Source: Paulinella micropora (lineage: Eukaryota; Cercozoa; Imbricatea; Euglyphida; Paulinellidae). From it: 64,000 nt of DNA. The position numbers and the translations under genes were made by a program. Shown here in pieces: positions 59,201 to 64,000 of this stretch. Where the stretch lies: contig WBZZ01003826.1 of the NCBI GenBank assembly GCA_019918135.1, positions 47,671 to 111,670 of the forward strand, given 5' to 3'. Every line of letters starts with the position of its first letter. Within the stretch, counting starts at the first letter, position 1. The notes under the pieces are model-generated. The model did no database searches, was not told the DNA's origin, and saw nothing but the letters and a program-made list of their open reading frames with translations.

Positions 59201-60545
59201 TAGATTCCGCACCAACATATTCGTCGTCGACCAGAGGGGGGAGCCTAGTATCGCTAGGATCGGTAGGTTCACGGTAGCACTTCGAATCATTATCCGAATC
59301 GCCTTCGTCAACGCTCTAAACAAACCACAATAGCTACCAACTTTCGCAAGCAAGCAAAAGAGAAAGAGAATTACCAAAGATCCAGTAGGAACAAAAAGTC
59401 TCCCACTATTATCTTTGAACTTGACCGGACTACTCTGCGGCTCCTCCCTCTGGTCCACGTCAGTATCGATGTCAGAACCAAGTACCTGTAAATAAATCAA
59501 ATAAGAAGCTACCTAGTGATTGATTTTATTTATTTATTACCTTCGTATTACTAGAGCTTGATTTTTCCAGCACAACTGTAACGCTAGAGCTCGCCCTTCG
59601 CAGAAGAGTATTCTGACTTTCTGCAGCTGAAACAGAAGTAACGCTGTTGAGCAACTTCATTTTCTGCTCTGTTGACATAGATAAAGATCTTGACACCGGC
59701 TGCGAAGTTGCGCATCCATCGGAAGTAACACTACTAACCGTGCTCAAAAGCGCAAGCTTCTCTTCGTGCGTCAATGACACTAACTTCAAAGGAATAGGAT
59801 GCTCTTGCTCAGGAACAATGAAACACACATGGCCAATGTCCGTCTCGTACAAAAATACCGGAATTTTAGCGCGTTGCTTGGCAGCTTCTTTCAGCCAGTG
59901 CGGGTATGCATCGCTCGGTAGCGTAGTGATGCTTAAATCCGGATTCGGCGCATAATTGAGCAAAATCTCTTCATCTTTGCCTATTGCAGTGCTCACCGTG
60001 ACGATTGGAGTCCCCTTGCTGATCTGGAAAAGAATGCACGTAACAATCATGTATGTATGATGTATACGCATGTATATATGTAATAATGCATGTGCATTTG
60101 CATGTTTTTTTATTTTATGTATGGCGACTGTCACATTACTAGTTACGCATGTGAATTGTAGCAATTTTCATATATGATGTACTGGTTATTAATTTACCTT
60201 CACGTTAGGTCGGGGAGTATCGTCAAGCTTCTCAGGACTCGAGTTGAATCCTTTTGATGAAGAATTTATTAGATGCAAAGCATTTCTGCTTGAAGGGGAA
60301 ATAAAGTGAATGGGATGCATGCCAGTTTGAAGTAAGTTCCCAATTTTCATAGTAAAATGCTCTGATAAAGCAGTACTACGATCAAGATTCAGAGCACGTC
60401 CGCCCGCTTCCAGGATCCCAAGCTCGAAGGAAGGAGGAAGGTATATACTGGCAAAAACTCCGTAACCACCATCGCGGTGGGCCACGTAAATCGGCGCTTT
60501 GGCAGCCCTCAGCATGCCTAGAGAGAGAGAGAGAGAGGGAGACAT
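56207..60545 (-). CDS. Multi-exon host-type gene: SET-like, transposase-like and RanBP2 finger domains
   Basis: Probable exons on the minus strand: about 60545-60199, 60024-59541, 59485-59372, 59316-58438, 58350-57436, 57340-56580 and 56519-56207, joined by GT-AG introns of about 50-175 nt. Exons 1-2 resemble a SET domain (YVAHRDGGYGVFASIYL, INSSSKGF, then GKDEEILLNYAPNPD). A Ser/Thr-rich linker and a helical part follow. The exon at 58350 starts CDICTRLAVRHA and contains PPGHGHDGNDQSFRVMD, close to the GHTHEDID-type motif of DUF7869 (transposon-derived). The last exons carry a basic NLS-like run and a RanBP2-type finger (WDCPSCKIHNAEGGDKCQLCEW). One gene or two adjacent ones cannot be settled; transposon-derived origin is likely. 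Confidence 0.6.
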
Positions 60546-60562
60546 TAATGTTTGTGTCTTTG

Positions 60563-60593
<31 letters not shown>

Positions 60594-61240
60594 TTTTCAG
60601 CGACAACAGCGACAACAGCAACAGCAACAGCAGCAACAGCGATAACAGCGACAACAGCAACAGCAACAGCAACAGTAGTTTTGTTAGGTGAGTGCACCAA
60701 ACATCATGCCCCCCCCCCCAGCATGAGCACCACCAGCAGAGTAAGGCATGGTTTGTGTGAACAAAATTTTTTCAGGAAGCGAGAGTGGAAGGGGAGCTAG
60801 CCCCAGTCATGATGTTGATGCTGATATTTAGTTTACTTAATAGGAGCAAGTAGTTTTGTTAGGTGAGTGCACCAAACATCATGCAACCCCCCCCCCCCCC
60901 AGCATGAGCACCACCAGCATGGGACACTCCCTTTACCCTCCTGATAACTCGCGCTAGTTGGCTTGAAATAGGTTTAAAAAATGAACTTACATCAAATGCG
61001 AATTACGCAATCAAAGTAACGAAGTAAGTTCATTCTTTAATGCCATGTGCAGCACAGGGCCACCCCCCCCCCCACCCCCGCATTTTCGCACGTCACTGTC
61101 TGACTAGGCCATGGCTTGTGGGAACCAGGAGGAATTGGGAGCTCATATTTGCACTGTAGGTAGCCACAGCATCGATCTTGATGCTGGTGTAATGTTTTTG
61201 GAATTCAGATAAATATTGAAGTTGGGGGAGTGTCCCATGT
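60546..61240. repeat. Microsatellites and a duplicated ~55-bp block
   Basis: (GA/CT)n at about 60518-60600 and (CAACAG)n-like at 60600-60677. TAGTTTTGTTAGGTGAGTGCACCAAACATCATGC occurs at 60675 and again at 60850. C-runs at 60710, 60886 and 61061. No gene is seen. Confidence 0.8.
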
Positions 61241-61270
61241 GTGACCCCCCCCCCCCCACATTTTTTAAGT

Positions 61271-61430
61271 GTTGACAAAAGTTTGTGCAGAGCTTTCTCC
61301 ACAGACCATCTTGTACGTAACAAAAGAAATGGATTCCCGCCTAATCTGGTCTATGTAATAGGCGGGAATGCTGTTACATCTTCTCAAAATACTTTCCTCG
61401 TAATACAAACTCTGCACAAACTTTTGTAAA
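61271..61430. mobile_element. MITE copy 1
   Basis: 160 bp with about 20-bp inverted ends (GTTGACAAAAGTTTGTGCAG and its mirror) and an inner inverted repeat ATTCCCGCCT...AGGCGGGAAT. Confidence 0.85.
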
Positions 61431-61612
61431 AAATCAAGTCATAGACATAGGTTTATCAAACTGCTCGCTTGTGGCAAATAGATTCAGTTGGGTTGTCAAA
61501 TATTAGGAATTAATATGTATGGCTTCAACAAACATTTGACTGTAGCTTATCTTACCGTATCACTTGATTTGTGAGGAGGCAGGGAGGAATTTCAACAATC
61601 ATGGAGGTTGAT

Positions 61613-61773
61613 GTTGACAAAAATTTGTGCAGATTTTTCTACACAGACCGTTTAGTACATAAAAAAATAAATGCATTCCCGCCTATCCTGGTCTACGGAA
61701 TAGGCGGGAACGCTGCTACATCTTCTCAAACTATTCTCCTCTCAATACAAACTCTGCACAAATTTTTGTAAAA
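61613..61773. mobile_element. MITE copy 2
   Basis: Same family. Flanked on the left by CATGGAGGTTGAT, also seen before copy 3, so the element may be longer on that side. Confidence 0.85.
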
Positions 61774-61955
61774 AAACCAAGTCATAAGCATAGGTTTATC
61801 GAACTAGTACAACTCCTACTCTGCACAGTTTCCATTAGAGATATAAATGGCATGGGTTTACATTATAGTACTGTATTGCTTTTTACCTTCTCCAGACTGC
61901 GGCCACAATAAATGCAGTAGATAGGCAAGGAATTGCAAGTATCATGGAGGTTGGT

Positions 61956-62116
61956 GTTGACAAATTTTTGTGCAGATTTTTCTACACAGACCGTTTAGTA
62001 CATAAAAAAATAAATGCATTCCCGCCTATCCTGGTCTATGGAATAGGCGGGAATGCTGTTACATCTTCTCAAACTACTCTCCTCTCAATACAAACTCTGC
62101 ATAAACTCTTGTAAAC
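61956..62116. mobile_element. MITE copy 3
   Basis: Same family, most similar to copy 2; the right end is slightly diverged. Confidence 0.85.
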
Positions 62117-62260
62117 AACACCTACCCTTCAGCGTTTTTGAACGTACATTTTTGACCGGATTTTCCAGCTCCCACCGCCCACCTCGTCGACTGAACTTTG
62201 GAGGCAACTCATTTCGCATTCTGCAAAGTCACAAGATGTTTGAATGTAGGATTATCTCCG

Positions 62261-63604
62261 ATGCCCAAGACGGCATGTAAGAAGCTCGTTGCCGCCACCT
62301 TACAAACCATTCGAAAAAATTCGCGAGGGGAAATCTTCCTTACTTTGAACGGCTCCCCAGACGTGGAGCCGTTCGAAGAGGTCGAGATTCCCGACGACGT
62401 CTTTCGCAAGTATGAGCTGGTACACTAAGATTGTATGCTTGCCTGTTCATTTTTTTGTCCATGTGTAACATGCAGGGTAAAGGCGACCTCGATGAGTTGG
62501 TCTCCGGCTTCTGCTACTCCTGGACTCAAGCAGGACTACTGAAGAAGGATAAAGCCACGCTATGGGACGACAAACTGGGCGACGCCGACGAAGCAGGTCC
62601 CCCACAGCAAAGACAGAAGAGGCAGAAAGCGGAAGAAAAGAAGAATGAGAAAGAGAAGAGTAAGAAGAAAGAGGAGGAAGAGCAGAAGAAGAAGCAGGAA
62701 GAAGAGAAGAAGAAGAAGGAGGCGAAGAAGAAGAAGGAGGAAGGAGAGAAGAAGAAGGAGGAGGAGGCGAAGAAGAAGAAGGAGGAAGAACTGAAGAAGA
62801 AGGAGGAGGAAGAACAGAAGAAGAAGAAGGAGGCGAAGAAGAAGAAGGAGGAAGGAGAGAAGAAGAAGGAGGAGGAGGCGAAGAAGAAGAAGGAGGAAGA
62901 ACTGAAGAAGAAGAAGGAGGAAGAACAGAAGAAGAAGAAGGAGGAGGAGGAGGAGGAAGAAGATAGTCCGAAGAAGAAAAAGAAGAATGCGAAGAAGAAG
63001 AAGGAGGAAGGACAGAAGAAGAAGAAGGAGGATGAACAGAAGAAGAAGAAGAAGGAGCAAGAAGACAAGAAGAAGAAGGAGGAAGAAGACAAGAAGAAGA
63101 AGGAGGAAGAAGAGAAGAAGAAAAAGAAGGATGCGAAAAAGAAGAAGGAGGAAGAAGAGAAGAAGAAGAAGGAGGAGGAACAGAAGAAGAAGAAGGAGGA
63201 GGAGAAGAAGAAGAAGAAGAAGGAGGAAGAAGACAAGAAGAAGGAGGAGGAGGAAGAAGAGAAGAAGAAGGCGTCGAAGAAGAAGAAAGAGAAGGCGAAG
63301 ACGAAGAAAGACGCGAACAAGAAAAAAGAAGAAGAAGAGAAGAACGAGGAAGAACAGAAGGAGGAGGCCGATGAGGAGGATGAGAGTGAGGAGGATGAGA
63401 ATGAGGAAACCAAGAAGAAGGAGGATGAGAATGAGGAAAACAAGGGCTTGGATGAAGAGGAGGAGCCTGAAGCTGGGGATCCGGATGAAGGTGATGAGGA
63501 CCCTGACAATCCGGGTCACAAGTTACCAAAGTGCCCGGATGGCAAGATTCGTGTGTGGGCGACGTCTATCTTCTCTTTCATTTCAGGAAGTCCTGGCAAG
63601 ACTG

Positions 63605-63680
<76 letters not shown>

Positions 63681-63759
63681 TGTTATTATTGTTATTATTG
63701 TTATTGTTATTGTTGTGATTGTTATTATTTATTGTTATTATCATTACTATTATTTTTAA
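62261..63759 (+). CDS. Host-type Lys/Glu-rich protein, two exons
   Basis: Exon 1 from the ATG at 62261 (MPKTACKKLVAATL, IFLTLNGSPDVEPFEEVEIPDD) to 62419. A 56-nt intron (62420-62475, GTACACTAAG...ACATGCAG) joins in phase to GKGDLDELVSGFCYSWTQAGLLKKDK. The next about 260 codons are almost only Lys, Glu and Asp in KKKEEE-type blocks, a charged coiled coil or disordered region. The frame then runs into an (ATT)n microsatellite, so the true 3' end (further exon or stop) is unclear. The last sensible residues are about KLPKCPDGKIRVWATS. Function unknown. Confidence 0.55.
62640..63450 (+). repeat. Purine-only coding minisatellite (AAG/GAG)
   Basis: About 800 bp of nearly uninterrupted purine on the plus strand, with a 135-bp larger period visible at about 62700-62930. 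The opposite-strand long frames are artefacts. Confidence 0.85.
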
Positions 63760-64000
63760 ACATTGTTATTACTTTTATTGTTATTATTGGTTTTGTTGCT
63801 GTGTTCTTCTTCTTCTTCTTCTTCTTCTTCTTCTTCTTCTTCTTCTTCTTCTTCTTCTTCTTCTTCTTCTTTCTTCTTCTTTCTTTTTTTTCTTCTTCTT
63901 CTTCTTTTTTTTCTTTTCTTCTTTCTTCTTTCTTCTTCTTCTTCTTCTTCTTCTTCTTCTTCTTCTTTCTTCTTCTTCTTCTTCTTCTTCTTCTTCTTCT
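63605..64000 (+). repeat. (ATT)n and (TTC)n microsatellites
   Basis: (ATT/GTT)n at 63605-63790, then (TTC)n with interruptions to the window end. Confidence 0.95.

Noticed and set aside
62447-63529. Long Ser/Phe/Leu-rich frames on the minus strand
   Set aside because: They are reverse translations of the purine minisatellite of the plus-strand gene.

Overview
The window looks like the right-hand part of a large eukaryotic DNA virus genome that sits inside, or has been assembled with, the nuclear genome of an unidentified eukaryote, probably unicellular. About 1-38.7 kb and 48.2-55.7 kb are GC-rich, densely packed and virus-like. They carry a family B DNA polymerase, three herpesvirus-OBP-type helicases (one alone, one fused to an archaeo-eukaryotic primase, one fused to a TV-Pol-like polymerase), a DEDD exonuclease, a sliding clamp, a candidate ssDNA-binding protein, ribonucleotide reductase large subunit, a candidate VLTF3-like and a weak VLTF2-like factor, an A32-type packaging ATPase, a protelomerase-like tyrosine recombinase and a long fibre-like protein. 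This set points to a nucleocytoplasmic large DNA virus rather than a herpes-like lineage. No capsid gene is in the window, so family placement stays open.

Signs of residence in a eukaryotic genome: a tRNA-headed SINE with an (ATT)n tail splits the exonuclease gene; a Ty3/gypsy remnant lies at 39.5-42.9 kb; MITEs and microsatellites are frequent; and many viral genes carry frameshifts, either from decay or from long-read indel errors. The ATPase gene has two short GT-AG introns of 49 and 56 nt, like those of the host-type genes near the right end.

Layout. 1-8.5 kb: replication genes (PolB, OBP helicase, MYND-like protein, exonuclease, primase-helicase). 8.5-12.5 kb: tandem hairpins and at least four broken copies of the primase-helicase 3' end, separated by palindromes. 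12.4-16.1 kb: a Cys-rich unknown and two MSV199-type genes, one with EsV-1-7-like repeats and a VSR-like nuclease domain. 16.0-19.4 kb: long palindromes, a CT-rich minisatellite and AT-rich DNA. 19.4-22.4 kb: a repeat block, present again in direct orientation at 48.2-50.8 kb, built from units with inverted ends. 22.4-38.7 kb: the second viral block. 38.7-48.2 kb: AT-rich DNA with a large palindrome, a gypsy remnant, host-like exons and simple repeats. 51.1-55.7 kb: a zinc-ribbon protein and the fibre gene, which loses its 3' end at about 55.74 kb, the likely virus/host junction. 55.8-64 kb: host-type DNA with a multi-exon SET/transposase-like/RanBP2-finger gene, three MITEs and a Lys/Glu-rich gene.

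The replication genes suggest a linear genome maintained by a protelomerase, with PolB, clamp, exonuclease and ssDNA-binding protein at the fork and several helicase-primase or helicase-polymerase fusions for initiation. This is inference from gene content.
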